A stretch of DNA of 64,000 nucleotides from Streptomyces sp. NBC_01296 (GTDB taxonomy: Bacteria > Actinomycetota > Actinomycetes > Streptomycetales > Streptomycetaceae). The DNA is taken from NCBI RefSeq assembly GCF_035984415.1, contig NZ_CP130720.1:1364001-1428000 (forward strand), given 5' to 3'. Position numbers and translations under genes: made by a program. The notes beneath the pieces are model-generated. The model ran no database searches. It saw nothing but the letters and a program-made list of their open reading frames with translations, and was not told the DNA's origin. Shown one piece after another: positions 15,714-24,657 of the stretch. The first letter of the stretch is position 1. Each line of letters begins with the position of its first letter.

Positions 15714-17267
15714 TCAGAGGCGGTGGATCCGGTCGATGCCGTACCACTTCGAGACACAGGCGGCGACCCAGTCCCGCGTGTAGTCGGAGGTGTAGAAGGG
15801 CTCGGCCAGGCTCCCGACATACAAGGGCCGGTATCCGACATCGGCGGCGCCCTGCGCGGCCTGGCTCCGGATGCGGGAGTTCTGCGCGTCCCAGGCCGCG
15901 GCGCGGGTGACCGTGGCCGTGGTGAGCTGCTGGACGCTCGGGACCAGTACGGCCAGCGCGGCCAGCGCCAGGCCGCCCGCGGCCACGATGCCGGCCGACA
16001 CGACCAGGGCGGAGGCGCCTCGGCGGGCCAGGAACCGGCCGGCCCACTCCCCCAGCAGAGCGCCGTAGGCGCACAGCGCCAGTTCCATCGGCACGAGGTA
16101 GTTCGTCCAGGTCCGGGCGTACGTCCACCCGCTCGGACCGTAGCCGCTGCGCAGGCCCAGCACCACGGCGAACGACCCCAGCACCACCACCGGCACGGGG
16201 AGCAGCAACACGGCGATCAGCATGTTCCGCGGGGCGGACCGGCGCCCTTTCCACCCCCGCGACCCGGGTGCACGCGCCCGCAGACCTGCTCCCCAGCCGA
16301 GGAGGACACCGACGGCGGCGGCTCCGAGGTACGCCCACTGGCCCGTGACGGCGTCCCACATGTGCAGCCAGTCCTCGAAGGTGCCCCTGAGTTCGCCCGC
16401 GGAGAGCACGGACTCCCGGTCCGGCTGTTGGGCACGGCGCCACCGGGCGCCGGGGGAGGTGTAGAGCACGATCAGACCGCAGGCGAGCCCGGAGCACCAG
16501 AGCGCGCACCAGGTGAACGGACGCCAGGTCTGCGCCAGTTTGAGGCGGGGCAGGGCCAGCAGGCCGACTCCGGCCGCGAGCAGACCGCTGACGAGTGCGA
16601 ACGGCTCGCTCAGGGTGCCGAGCCCGAACGCGATGAGGAATGCAGCGGCGAAGCCGCCCGCACGCAGGGCGGCACGGGGTTGGCGCACGGTCCAGATGCC
16701 GAGCAGGAGCGCCCACACCCCGATGACGCTGGGAATGGTGTGGGAAATGGTCGCAGGAGCCCACAGCAATACCTGATAACTGCGCGTTCCGGCGTAGTAG
16801 ATCAGCGCCTGGATGGCCAAGGAGCAGGCGAACAGGGTCAACACCTGGGGTTTTCCACCGAGGAGCCGGACGAACCGGCACCCGAGCAGAACCAGACCGA
16901 GCGTGAACGTGACGGCCATGACGGTCGGAAGGATCTTCACTCCGCCGAGTCCGCCGCCGTAGATGACGCCGCTCAGGAAGGCATTGGCGATCCGCCCGTT
17001 CTGGGTCGTGTAGAAGTCGGACGTGATGCCGAGGACTCCCAGATCACGGGATTTCCACGCGGCGCACCAGTCGTCCGACGTGGGCCGTACGTAGAGCCCG
17101 AGGAAGCACCCGACGGCCACCAGGGCACCGGCCGCCGCCACGAGGGTGCCGCCCGCGCCCAGCAAGAGCCTGCGGACGGACGGGCGACGGCGGCTTCCCC
17201 GCCCGTCCGCTCCGGGGGAATGCGTTCGACGGCCCTCGCCCTCGGACAGCAACGGAGCAGTGCTCAT
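15714..17267 (-). CDS. Polytopic membrane protein, GT-C/DUF6056-like
   Basis: 517 residues with about ten transmembrane helices. The first extracytoplasmic loop reads PTSDDWCAAWKSR and then YTTQNGRIANAFL, resembling the aspartate-containing loop of GT-C glycosyltransferase-like proteins and of DUF6056. The C-terminal part after the last helix is a soluble extracytoplasmic tail ending SKWYGIDRIHRL. GT-C enzymes transfer sugars from polyprenyl carriers, but no donor or acceptor can be named. It stands alone between a secreted protein and a divergent GH15 gene. Confidence 0.7.
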   Translation of the reverse strand: MSTAPLLSEGEGRRTHSPGADGRGSRRRPSVRRLLLGAGGTLVAAAGALVAVGCFLGLYVRPTSDDWCAAWKSRDLGVLGITSDFYTTQNGRIANAFLSGVIYGGGLGGVKILPTVMAVTFTLGLVLLGCRFVRLLGGKPQVLTLFACSLAIQALIYYAGTRSYQVLLWAPATISHTIPSVIGVWALLLGIWTVRQPRAALRAGGFAAAFLIAFGLGTLSEPFALVSGLLAAGVGLLALPRLKLAQTWRPFTWCALWCSGLACGLIVLYTSPGARWRRAQQPDRESVLSAGELRGTFEDWLHMWDAVTGQWAYLGAAAVGVLLGWGAGLRARAPGSRGWKGRRSAPRNMLIAVLLLPVPVVVLGSFAVVLGLRSGYGPSGWTYARTWTNYLVPMELALCAYGALLGEWAGRFLARRGASALVVSAGIVAAGGLALAALAVLVPSVQQLTTATVTRAAAWDAQNSRIRSQAAQGAADVGYRPLYVGSLAEPFYTSDYTRDWVAACVSKWYGIDRIHRL

Positions 17268-17423
17268 TCACCCATCCTTTGCGCGGGCCTGCGTCCCTGC
17301 CAGGGCTGCTACGCCATGCGATGACACGAGGTGGGTCGTGGCCCGTCGGTCACCCGAGCGGCGGGCATGTCGTGGCGGGCTCCGGAGCGGTCGGCCACGA
17401 TGGGAATTCCGGAGTGCCGGGCA

Positions 17424-17479
17424 CACGGAAATGCACGGAAGCACGGAAATGCACGGAAGCACGCAGACGCACGCAGACG
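17424..17479 (+). repeat. Short tandem repeats upstream of the GH15 gene
   Basis: Two exact copies of an 18-bp unit (CACGGAAATGCACGGAAG) at 17,424-17,459, each itself containing GCACGGAA, are followed by two exact copies of CACGCAGACG at 17,460-17,479. They end 37 bases before the chosen start codon and may affect translation or be a replication-slippage site. Confidence 0.8.
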
Positions 17480-17516
17480 CACGGAGACTCGCGGAAGCCC
17501 GACGGAGGGAGTGGCG

Positions 17517-18998
17517 ATGCCTGCTGTCCGGCTCTTTCGCTGGGCGGTCGTCACCGCGTCCCTCGCGAGCGTCGCCCTTCCCGTGTGCGTCGCAGGAGCC
17601 CCGGCCGGCCGGCACACCGGCGAGGAACGGCCGGTGTTCCTGGTCAGGCCGCCGGGACACCACAGCCGTGGCGATGCCGAGGGCAGCTACGCGCCCCTGT
17701 CGGTGCTCGCCGCGCCCACGGTCGGCCTCCTCTCCAACACGACCGCCACCGAGGGCATCACCCGGGCCGTCGCGCAGGACGCGCGGTACGTCGAGCGGAG
17801 CAACGTACTGCGGCTTCCTTCCGGCCGGTGGAAGTACCTCCCCGTCGGCAGGACGGCGTCGGCCGTGGTGGCCCCCGACGATCCGACGGCCCGGCAGCAG
17901 ATCGCGCAGAGCCGCGCCTGGCTGGCGGCCGGCCGGGTCCCGGGCAGCTCGCCCGCGCAGCGCGCGGCGGCCGAGCGGGCCCTGCTGACCATGCGTGCGC
18001 TGCTCCGGCCGAACGGTGCCATGGCGGCGGCGTGGACGCCGGGCTGGATGTACTCCTGGCCGCGCGACTCCAGCTTCGCCTCGGCCGCCTTCGCGCACAC
18101 CGGCCATGACCCCGAGGCCTACCGGATCCTCCGCTACAGCGCCGCGACCCAGCGGAAGGACGGCACCTGGGACGCGCGGACGAAGCTCGACGGCTCCGGA
18201 CCGCCGGACGGCAGGCGGTGGCAGCTCGACGCCAACGGCTGGGTCCCCTGGGCCACTTGGCAGTGGTACCAGACGGCGCCCCCCACCACCCGGCACGCCC
18301 GGCTGGCCGCCCTCTACCCGATGGTCCGCAAGGCGGCCGACCGCACGGCGGCCTCCCTGGCTGCGGACGGGCTGCCCCCGGCCTCCCCGGACTACTGGGA
18401 GCTGATGACGACCACGGCGAACATCGGTACGGCCGCCCCCTTGCTCGCCGGGCTCAACGCCTCCGCGGACCTCGCCCGGGAGATGAACCGTCCGGACGAT
18501 GCGGCACGCTGGAGCGCTGCCGCCGGGCGGCTCTCGGCCGGGATATCGAAGAGGTTCGCTCCCCTCGGCTACCAGCGCACCGTCGACGGGCAGCACGGAC
18601 ACGACAGCGCGGTGGCGTTCATGGCGCCGCCCTTCAACGCGGCGCCGGCCGATCTGCCCCGGGCACTCGACACCACGTACAAGGCGCTGCTCCTGCCCAA
18701 CGGGGGCCTCACGCCCGGAAACGATCCGACGGCGCCCTGGGGCGGGAACGCCTGGACGCCCAGTACCTCGTTCTTCGCCCTCGCATGGGCCGGGACGGGG
18801 AAGACGGCGAAGGCGAGGCAGGTCCTGGACTGGGTCCTCTCCCGGCGGAACTCGCTCGGGGAGCTGCCCGAGAAGGTGAACCGAGCGGGCAGGCCCTCGT
18901 CGGTCGCACCGCTGGCCTGGACGGGCTCGATCACCCTCCTGTCCCTCGTGGCACTCGACGGCAGGCCCCTCCCCACCCCGCCCTTGCGGTCCCGGTAG
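17517..18998 (+). CDS. Secreted GH15-type glucoamylase-like hydrolase
   Basis: 493 residues from an ATG with GGAGG 8 bases upstream. A signal peptide (hydrophobic WAVVTASLASVALPVCVAGA) is followed by an (alpha/alpha)6-barrel protein with GH15 landmarks: WTPGWMYSWPRDSSFASAAF, QLDANGWVPWATWQWY and SPDYWELMTTTANIGTAAP, the last probably holding a catalytic glutamate. GH15 enzymes release glucose from starch-like or trehalose-like glucans. It is shorter than two-domain bacterial glucoamylases because the N-terminal beta-sandwich is reduced. A longer frame exists upstream but begins in repeat DNA. Substrate is not predictable. Confidence 0.8.
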   Translation: MPAVRLFRWAVVTASLASVALPVCVAGAPAGRHTGEERPVFLVRPPGHHSRGDAEGSYAPLSVLAAPTVGLLSNTTATEGITRAVAQDARYVERSNVLRLPSGRWKYLPVGRTASAVVAPDDPTARQQIAQSRAWLAAGRVPGSSPAQRAAAERALLTMRALLRPNGAMAAAWTPGWMYSWPRDSSFASAAFAHTGHDPEAYRILRYSAATQRKDGTWDARTKLDGSGPPDGRRWQLDANGWVPWATWQWYQTAPPTTRHARLAALYPMVRKAADRTAASLAADGLPPASPDYWELMTTTANIGTAAPLLAGLNASADLAREMNRPDDAARWSAAAGRLSAGISKRFAPLGYQRTVDGQHGHDSAVAFMAPPFNAAPADLPRALDTTYKALLLPNGGLTPGNDPTAPWGGNAWTPSTSFFALAWAGTGKTAKARQVLDWVLSRRNSLGELPEKVNRAGRPSSVAPLAWTGSITLLSLVALDGRPLPTPPLRSR

Positions 18999-19028
18999 GT
19001 CCTGGCGTCCCGGGCTCCGGGCGCCGCC

Positions 19029-19544
19029 TCAGACCGGCTCGGTCCCGTCAGCCGGGGGCGGAGCGGTACGGAGGCTCTCCAGCTCGGCGAGAAGGCGCCC
19101 GTACGCGAGCCGCTCCGCCCGCACCGCCTGCCGGAACGGGAGGTAGTGCGGATCACGGCGTGCCAGGGCCTCCTGGGCGGCGGCGAGGCGGAGCTCCCTC
19201 GCTCCGGCCAGGTCGTCCATCGCTGCCACATATCCGCCGGCGAGCAGTTTGTGGTCGAGGACCTCGGCGAAGGCCCGCTCCGCGAGCACGCCGAGCCGGT
19301 CGAGTTCGTCCACGCAGCGCGCGGGGGCCGTCTCGGCGCAGCCCTCGTCCAGATCATGGGAAAGCGATCTCAGGGTCGCGCCGAGCTCCGGGTACTCCCA
19401 GGGGGGCGCGGTGTCGTTCCTGCATCCGGTCGCGAGGGCCGTGAGGGCTGTGAGGGCCGCGCAGGCGGCCACGGCGCGGACCGTTCCCGCTCCTCGGGGC
19501 AGGCGTATGCGGACGCGTCGGCACGAGAGGAAGAGAGGGGTCAT
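19029..19544 (-). CDS. Putative lipoprotein, unknown function
   Basis: 171 residues with an arginine-rich N-terminus, a hydrophobic stretch and a lipobox ending LATGC, so it is probably lipidated and held on the outer face of the membrane. The mature part is helical (repeated A/L/E/R) and contains a pair of cysteines (GCAETAPARC). It is convergent with the GH15 gene. The start codon is uncertain; in-frame alternatives closer to the hydrophobic core exist. No family recognised. Confidence 0.65.
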   Translation of the reverse strand: MTPLFLSCRRVRIRLPRGAGTVRAVAACAALTALTALATGCRNDTAPPWEYPELGATLRSLSHDLDEGCAETAPARCVDELDRLGVLAERAFAEVLDHKLLAGGYVAAMDDLAGARELRLAAAQEALARRDPHYLPFRQAVRAERLAYGRLLAELESLRTAPPPADGTEPV

Positions 19545-19717
19545 GTGAGCCCCGATCGCCCGAGGGTCAGAGGGTCAGAGTCCGGCCGCCGCCGGGGCGG
19601 CATCCCCGCCACTGACCGGCAAGGTGGCCTTGGCCGCCATCCTCGCCCGCCCCGATCCGCACTGCCACCCGGCGGCCCAGGGGCCGCGGGCGCGCACTGC
19701 GGCGCAGGTCACCACCG

Positions 19718-21838
19718 CTACCGGCCGCCGGCCTGCGCGAGCGTCCGGGGCTGGACCGCCCGGTGCCAGGGGGTGGGGGGCCGGCTGTCGATCTGCTCGG
19801 ATCGGGCCGCAGGGACCGTCGTCACGACGTGCAGATCGGCGTCCAGGCCGAGGGCCGCCGCGACGGCCGTTCCGGCCCCCGGGTCGGCCACGCCTGCCGG
19901 GGCCCCCGTGTACAGCATCTGGGACTCCTGCCAGGCTTCGGGACCGCCCGTGCCGGCAACGCTGACCGTGCCCGCGCCCGCGCGGCCCGCGAGCAGGTGG
20001 CCCGCGACGCCCACCGCGCCGTACCCGCCGAGACCGCCGGCCGCGGCGACCCGGGAGAACTGCGGTGCGGGCCCGCCCGCGGTGGCCAGGCTCGTACCGA
20101 CGGAGCCCGTGCCGGGCCGGCGGAAGAACAGCCGGACCCCGTCGCCCTCCGGGCGCACCGAGAGCACGCCCGTGGTCTGCGGCAGCCCGGTCGGGAAGGG
20201 GCCGCCGAACGGGGCGCCCGGCGTCGGCTGGACCCAGGCCAGTACGGAGCCGGCCGTCGCGGCGTACACGTGCCGCCGCCCCGAGCCGTCGGTCGCGGTG
20301 ACCGGATCGCCCAGGAGGCCGGCGCCGCCCAGGGCCTGCCATGCGCCGAACATGCCGCCCGGGGTCGTCTGGGCCCGGGCGCGCAGCGTGCGCCCGGAGT
20401 CGCGTACGTACACCGTCATCCGGCCGGCCGGGTCCACGGAGACGGCCGGTCCGCTGATCGCCGAGGTGACGGACCTGTCGGTGGTGTCCGGGGTGCCCAG
20501 CGACTGCCACGGGCCGAATGCGCCGTCGGCCCTGGCCTGGACGGCGTACACGATGTCCCGGCCGTAGCCCTGGGGCGTCGTGCCCAGGGTGGTGCGGGTG
20601 GCGAACACCGCGATCCTGCCGTCGGGGAGCCGGACGGCCGTCGCGCCGGCGTCGATTCCGGTGCCGGGGCCGGCGTCGGACAGGAACCGGGGGCCCTGCC
20701 AGGGGGCCTGCGGGCCGCTGCGCGACCAGTACGCCATCCGGTTGTCGAGCACGGCGAAGGCCCAGAGCCGTCCGGAGACGCCCTCGGCCATCCAGGAGGT
20801 GCTGTCACCCCGGCTGTAGCGGATGGTCTGGTTCCAGCCGGCGCCGGTGGGCCTCGTCGCGGTCTTGCGGTCACCGCAGCCCGCAGGGCTGCCGCACCAG
20901 TCCTCGTGGTCCGTCCAGGCGTAGGTCTTGAGGTAGCCGAGCTTCTCCTCGGCCGTCTGCGGGTCGAGCGTCGGCGGCAGCGAGCTGTTCGGGTAGCTCA
21001 TGTAGTTCTGGACCGAGAAGTGCGGCCGGTCCGTGGACTGCGCGTAGCGTTCGGCGGCGGCCTGGACGAAGCGGGCGCCGTACATGTGGTCCTGGTGGTC
21101 GAGGAAGGCGCCGCCTCCCGACCTGCCGGGGGTCGGGTCCTGCGTCCGTATCGTCGTCGGCTTGTAGAGCGCGAACACGCCCGCGATGGAGGCTGTCGCC
21201 TGGTCCTTGGTGTACGAGAACGCGTCCTTGACCGGCGTCCCGGAGGTCAGCTGGGCTCCCAGGGCGGGTATCCGGCCGTCCCACAGGCCGCGCAGGCTGT
21301 CCGGATTGTCGCCGGAGATGCTGCGGGCCTCGCGGAGCTGCATCCACACGAGGTTGACCTCGGGCCTGGCGACGAGGACGTCCACCTCGGCGCTGCCCCC
21401 GCCGGCGGTGGGCACGGACTTCCGCTGCCAGGCGCTGGTGCGGTCGCCGGTGGCCATCTGGGCATAGGCACCCCGGATGCCGTTCTGCCGGGCCTCCGCA
21501 TAGGCGGCGCGGTCGGCGGGCCCGGCCGCGTCGTCGAGGTGCGGGCTGTGGGCCTCGTTCCTGCCGTCGGACTCGCCGGAGGTCAGGTAGACGGTGGTGA
21601 CCTTGATGCCCGTCGATATGGAGCGGCTCAGGTCGGGGTTCATGAAGAAGAGGTCGTCGTCGGGGTGCGCGACGACCTGGAGGGCCGAGCCCTCGGTCAC
21701 GCTCGGACTGACGACCGCCTCGGCGGCCGCCGACTGCTGGTCGGTCCCGTATCCGTAGGCCCAGGTCGTCACGCCGGCGACGCCGACGGAGACCGCCGCG
21801 AGCAGGGCCGCGATGCGGGTGCGGCTGGCCAGGGACAT
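19718..21838 (-). CDS. Secreted PIG-L family deacetylase with C-terminal repeat domain
   Basis: About 706 residues. After a signal anchor (AALLAAVSVGVAGVTTWAYG) comes a PIG-L/LmbE domain with the zinc motif VVAHPDDDLFF and the later ligand region FLDHQDHMYG. These enzymes remove N-acetyl groups from sugars (GlcNAc-PI, mycothiol precursors, teicoplanin-type glycans). The second half, from about residue 340, repeats beta-strand blocks such as GRLWAFAVLDNRMAYWSR and PWQSLGTP, a propeller-like binding module. The protein may therefore modify an extracellular glycan. The chosen ATG is one of two; an alternative at 21,910 adds 24 polar residues. Confidence 0.85.
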   Translation of the reverse strand: MSLASRTRIAALLAAVSVGVAGVTTWAYGYGTDQQSAAAEAVVSPSVTEGSALQVVAHPDDDLFFMNPDLSRSISTGIKVTTVYLTSGESDGRNEAHSPHLDDAAGPADRAAYAEARQNGIRGAYAQMATGDRTSAWQRKSVPTAGGGSAEVDVLVARPEVNLVWMQLREARSISGDNPDSLRGLWDGRIPALGAQLTSGTPVKDAFSYTKDQATASIAGVFALYKPTTIRTQDPTPGRSGGGAFLDHQDHMYGARFVQAAAERYAQSTDRPHFSVQNYMSYPNSSLPPTLDPQTAEEKLGYLKTYAWTDHEDWCGSPAGCGDRKTATRPTGAGWNQTIRYSRGDSTSWMAEGVSGRLWAFAVLDNRMAYWSRSGPQAPWQGPRFLSDAGPGTGIDAGATAVRLPDGRIAVFATRTTLGTTPQGYGRDIVYAVQARADGAFGPWQSLGTPDTTDRSVTSAISGPAVSVDPAGRMTVYVRDSGRTLRARAQTTPGGMFGAWQALGGAGLLGDPVTATDGSGRRHVYAATAGSVLAWVQPTPGAPFGGPFPTGLPQTTGVLSVRPEGDGVRLFFRRPGTGSVGTSLATAGGPAPQFSRVAAAGGLGGYGAVGVAGHLLAGRAGAGTVSVAGTGGPEAWQESQMLYTGAPAGVADPGAGTAVAAALGLDADLHVVTTVPAARSEQIDSRPPTPWHRAVQPRTLAQAGGR

Positions 21839-22164
21839 GTACGGCGCCTTGAGGGTCGGTCCGGTGCGGTGTTCCGCCTGGGAGGTCGGTCGATGTCCCG
21901 ATGGCTCCACTGCTTCCGGAGACGACCGGGGCCGATTATGCCTCGCACGTTTGCACCTGACACACCCTCAAGGGGCATATGACGGAAACCTAGTTGAATG
22001 GGAACAATGCACCACTTGCCCGATTTATTACCTATGGGGTCATTCACGCTCGGCCGGGTCGGTGAGCCGGATCACATCGGGATGGTGATCGCCACCCTGG
22101 TCTCCGAGGAAGCCGCTGGATCACCGCCCGGAACACCGAGGTCTGCGGAGGACAGAACCTCTGA
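21839..22164. other. Non-coding gap of 326 bases
   Basis: Contains the A+T-rich stretch around 21,970-22,030, a likely promoter for the PIG-L gene on the minus strand. No gene or convincing RNA structure was seen. Confidence 0.4.
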
Positions 22165-22926
22165 TCACGAGCCGAGTGCGTCCTCGATGTCCTGCTGCCA
22201 GTACGTGACCGTCAGCGAGCTGTCGTAGTGGACACCCGCCGCCGGGAGGGACGGGGTGGCGGAAGCGCCGCCGCTGCTGTGCGGCGTCCGGCCCTGGAAG
22301 GCGATCGTGAGCCGGTGTGCGGTCGTACCGCCCTCTCCGCTGCCGTCGGCCGCCGACAGCACGGCCGCCGCGTAGCCCGACTCGCCGGGCGCGAGGGACA
22401 CCACCGCCTGGGGCCGAGTCCCCTCCTGCGCGGTCGGCGCCCACTGCATCTCGTCGAAGCGGAGCTCCGGGTGGTACGGCAGGTCGCACATCTTCGAGCC
22501 GGTGTTCTTCACCGTGATCAGCATGTGGTTGAGCGGACGGGGGACCGTCTGGACGGTGACGTCGGTGTTGGAGCCGTTGCACAGGACGCGGTTCCCCGCG
22601 GCGGACGGGTCCGCCGAACCCTTCGCGTCCCCCTGGCCGCTGCCGGTCTTCGCGCCGCCGGTCGTCTTGGCCCCGCCGGTCGGCGCCGCGGGGCCCGGGG
22701 CCGGGGTGCCCTGGCCATTGCCCGTACCGCCCGTCGCCGACGGAGTGGCCGTGGCGAACTCCGATGCGGCAACGGCTCCCCCGTCCTTGATGCCCGTGCC
22801 GTTCTGGCACGCCGTGAGGGCGAGTGCGGCGAGGGCGGCAACGGCTGCGCCCACGAGCCGGCGGGAGGCGCGGGCCCGGGACGGGCGGGCGCTGTTCGTG
22901 GCGGGGGTGCTGCGGAATGCGGTCAT
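22165..22926 (-). CDS. DUF4232-type lipoprotein
   Basis: 253 residues: a basic N-terminus, lipobox LTACQN, a long low-complexity linker rich in G, T, A and P, and a C-terminal beta-sandwich domain with paired cysteines (VLCNGSNTDVTVQ and GSKMCDLPYHPELRF), as in Streptomyces DUF4232 proteins. Function of that domain is not established; it looks like an exported binding domain. The ATG at 22,926 was chosen because the lipobox sits at a normal distance. It is divergent from a transmembrane HTH protein with a 212-base shared regulatory gap. Confidence 0.8.
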   Translation of the reverse strand: MTAFRSTPATNSARPSRARASRRLVGAAVAALAALALTACQNGTGIKDGGAVAASEFATATPSATGGTGNGQGTPAPGPAAPTGGAKTTGGAKTGSGQGDAKGSADPSAAGNRVLCNGSNTDVTVQTVPRPLNHMLITVKNTGSKMCDLPYHPELRFDEMQWAPTAQEGTRPQAVVSLAPGESGYAAAVLSAADGSGEGGTTAHRLTIAFQGRTPHSSGGASATPSLPAAGVHYDSSLTVTYWQQDIEDALGS

Positions 22927-23070
22927 GGCTGACGGCCTCTCATGTGGCGTGGCTCCGGGGGCCGGTCGAGGCCGGTCTCCCGGAGCGGTGTGCTTGGATG
23001 GCCCAAGGCTGTGCGGTGATCCGTCCCAGCCGCCACACACGACGGGCGGTCAGGGACGCTGGAACGCCGA

Positions 23071-23101
23071 AACAGGCGCTGAGCTGCTGAAACAACCTGT
23101 T
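23071..23101. promoter_or_regulatory. Inverted repeat in the divergent DUF4232/HTH promoter gap
   Basis: AACAGG (23,071-23,076) and CCTGTT (23,096-23,101) face each other 19 bases apart, just upstream of the HTH gene. It could be an operator for the HTH protein; short arms make this weak. Confidence 0.25.
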
Positions 23102-23138
23102 CCTGGGACGCGGGACGGGACACGGGGTGGGAGGAACG

Positions 23139-24488
23139 GTGTCGGAAGACACTGCCGCGGCCGGGTTCGCCCGGCTGCTGCGCGAGTTGAAGGACCGGTC
23201 CGGTCACAGCTACGGGACGCTCGCCAAACGGCTCCACATGAGTACGTCGACGCTGCACCGGTACTGCAACGGCGATGTCGTCCCGACGGATTACGCGCCG
23301 GTCGAACGGCTCGCCCGCCTCTGCAAGGCATCGCCCGAGGAACTCGTCGCACTGCACCGGAGTTGGGTGCTGGCGGACACCGACCGCAGTCACAAGGGCG
23401 GTGGTAGCGGAGCCAAGGCGCAGGCCGGAGCCGCCCCGGTGGCCGCCGAGCCCCGTGCGGCGGAGGTGGAACCCGAGCCGACCGCGCAGACGCCGACGGG
23501 TACCGGGATGCCTCCGGCCGACCCGACGGTCCCCTCGGACCGCCCCTCGCCGAAGGAACGGCGTCGTCTGCGCCGGGCCGTTCTCGCCGGGATCGCCGTG
23601 GCCGCCGTCACCGGGGCGGTCGCGCTCACCGCGAGCCTGGCGGGACAGCACGCCGACGCTCGGGACAGCCCCGTCGGCGCCGCATCCGCCGCACAGGGCG
23701 AGGGGGCACGTACGCAGGGCAGTACGGCCTCCGCAGCGTCCGCAGATCCGTCAGCAGCTTCGCCCTCGGACTCCGCACCCGCCGCCGACGGAGCCGGCGC
23801 CGGTCCCGGGACTGCCGGTACCGGCGCCGACGCGACCCCGTCACCTGCCGGCCGCGGCGACGACCCCGCGCCCGGTACGCCGGTGAAGGTGACCACCCAG
23901 CCCTACACCTGGGAGGCGCCCTGCGGCCAGCACTACCTGATCGACAAGCCTCCGGCCCAGGTGGGCCCGCCGCCCGTGGAACGGGACGCGCCCGCATGGG
24001 TTGCGGCGTCCGGAGCCGTGTCCGCGGGCGAGCAGTACGTCACGCTCACCCTTCAGGGCTCCGGCAAGGACACGGTGGTCCTGGACAGCCTGACCGTCCG
24101 TACGGCCGGCAAGCGCACGCCCCTGGCCTGGAACGACTACGCCATGGGCTACCCGGGGGTCGGCTGCGGCTCCGGCGTCCCGACCCGCTCCTTCACCGTG
24201 GCCCTGGACGCCGCGCGCCCGGCCGTCGTGCCCGAGGCGGGGCAGCCGGACTTCCCGTTCAAGGTGAGCGAGTCCGAACCGGAGGTGTTCCACATCAGGG
24301 CCGGCGCCTCCGCGTACGACGTGAGCTGGTACCTGGAGCTTTCCTGGTCCAGCGGCTCCCGCCACGGCACCCTCGAAATCGACCACAACGGCAAGCCCTT
24401 CCGCACCAGCGGCCGCAAGGGGCGGCCTGGCCACGAGTTCCCCCTCGGCGGCGACGGATGGGTCAAGGCGGGGACGACTTCCCGCTGA
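23139..24488 (+). CDS. Membrane-spanning HTH protein with extracellular domain
   Basis: 449 residues from a GTG with GGAGG 4 bases upstream. Residues 1-70 form an XRE-like HTH (GTLAKRLHMSTSTLHRYCNG). A charged linker follows, then one transmembrane helix (VLAGIAVAAVTGAVALTASL, about residues 148-167), a long A/S/P/G-rich periplasmic-type linker and a C-terminal beta-rich domain (about 250-449) with two cysteines (EAPCGQHY and GVGCGSG). This layout lets an outside signal control DNA binding directly. The outer domain is not recognised. The divergent DUF4232 lipoprotein is the obvious candidate target or partner. Confidence 0.85.
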   Translation: MSEDTAAAGFARLLRELKDRSGHSYGTLAKRLHMSTSTLHRYCNGDVVPTDYAPVERLARLCKASPEELVALHRSWVLADTDRSHKGGGSGAKAQAGAAPVAAEPRAAEVEPEPTAQTPTGTGMPPADPTVPSDRPSPKERRRLRRAVLAGIAVAAVTGAVALTASLAGQHADARDSPVGAASAAQGEGARTQGSTASAASADPSAASPSDSAPAADGAGAGPGTAGTGADATPSPAGRGDDPAPGTPVKVTTQPYTWEAPCGQHYLIDKPPAQVGPPPVERDAPAWVAASGAVSAGEQYVTLTLQGSGKDTVVLDSLTVRTAGKRTPLAWNDYAMGYPGVGCGSGVPTRSFTVALDAARPAVVPEAGQPDFPFKVSESEPEVFHIRAGASAYDVSWYLELSWSSGSRHGTLEIDHNGKPFRTSGRKGRPGHEFPLGGDGWVKAGTTSR

Positions 24489-24657
24489 CCAGGAGCGACC
24501 GGGCGGGTACCCGGAGCGCACGGCCCCGACGCCCAGGGGGTTCCCGGGGATCCCGCGGCGTCCCGGGGCGGTCCCGGACGATCGAACATACGATGGGCGG
24601 GAACCGGCGCGGGCGCCTCGCCGGGCTGCCCGCCCAGAGCACTCGGGGTGGAGACGT

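Noticed and set aside
13865..15841. A 658-residue minus-strand frame
   Set aside because: Only its last 135 residues look like a protein; the rest is antisense to the amidohydrolase or a shadow of the secreted protein gene.
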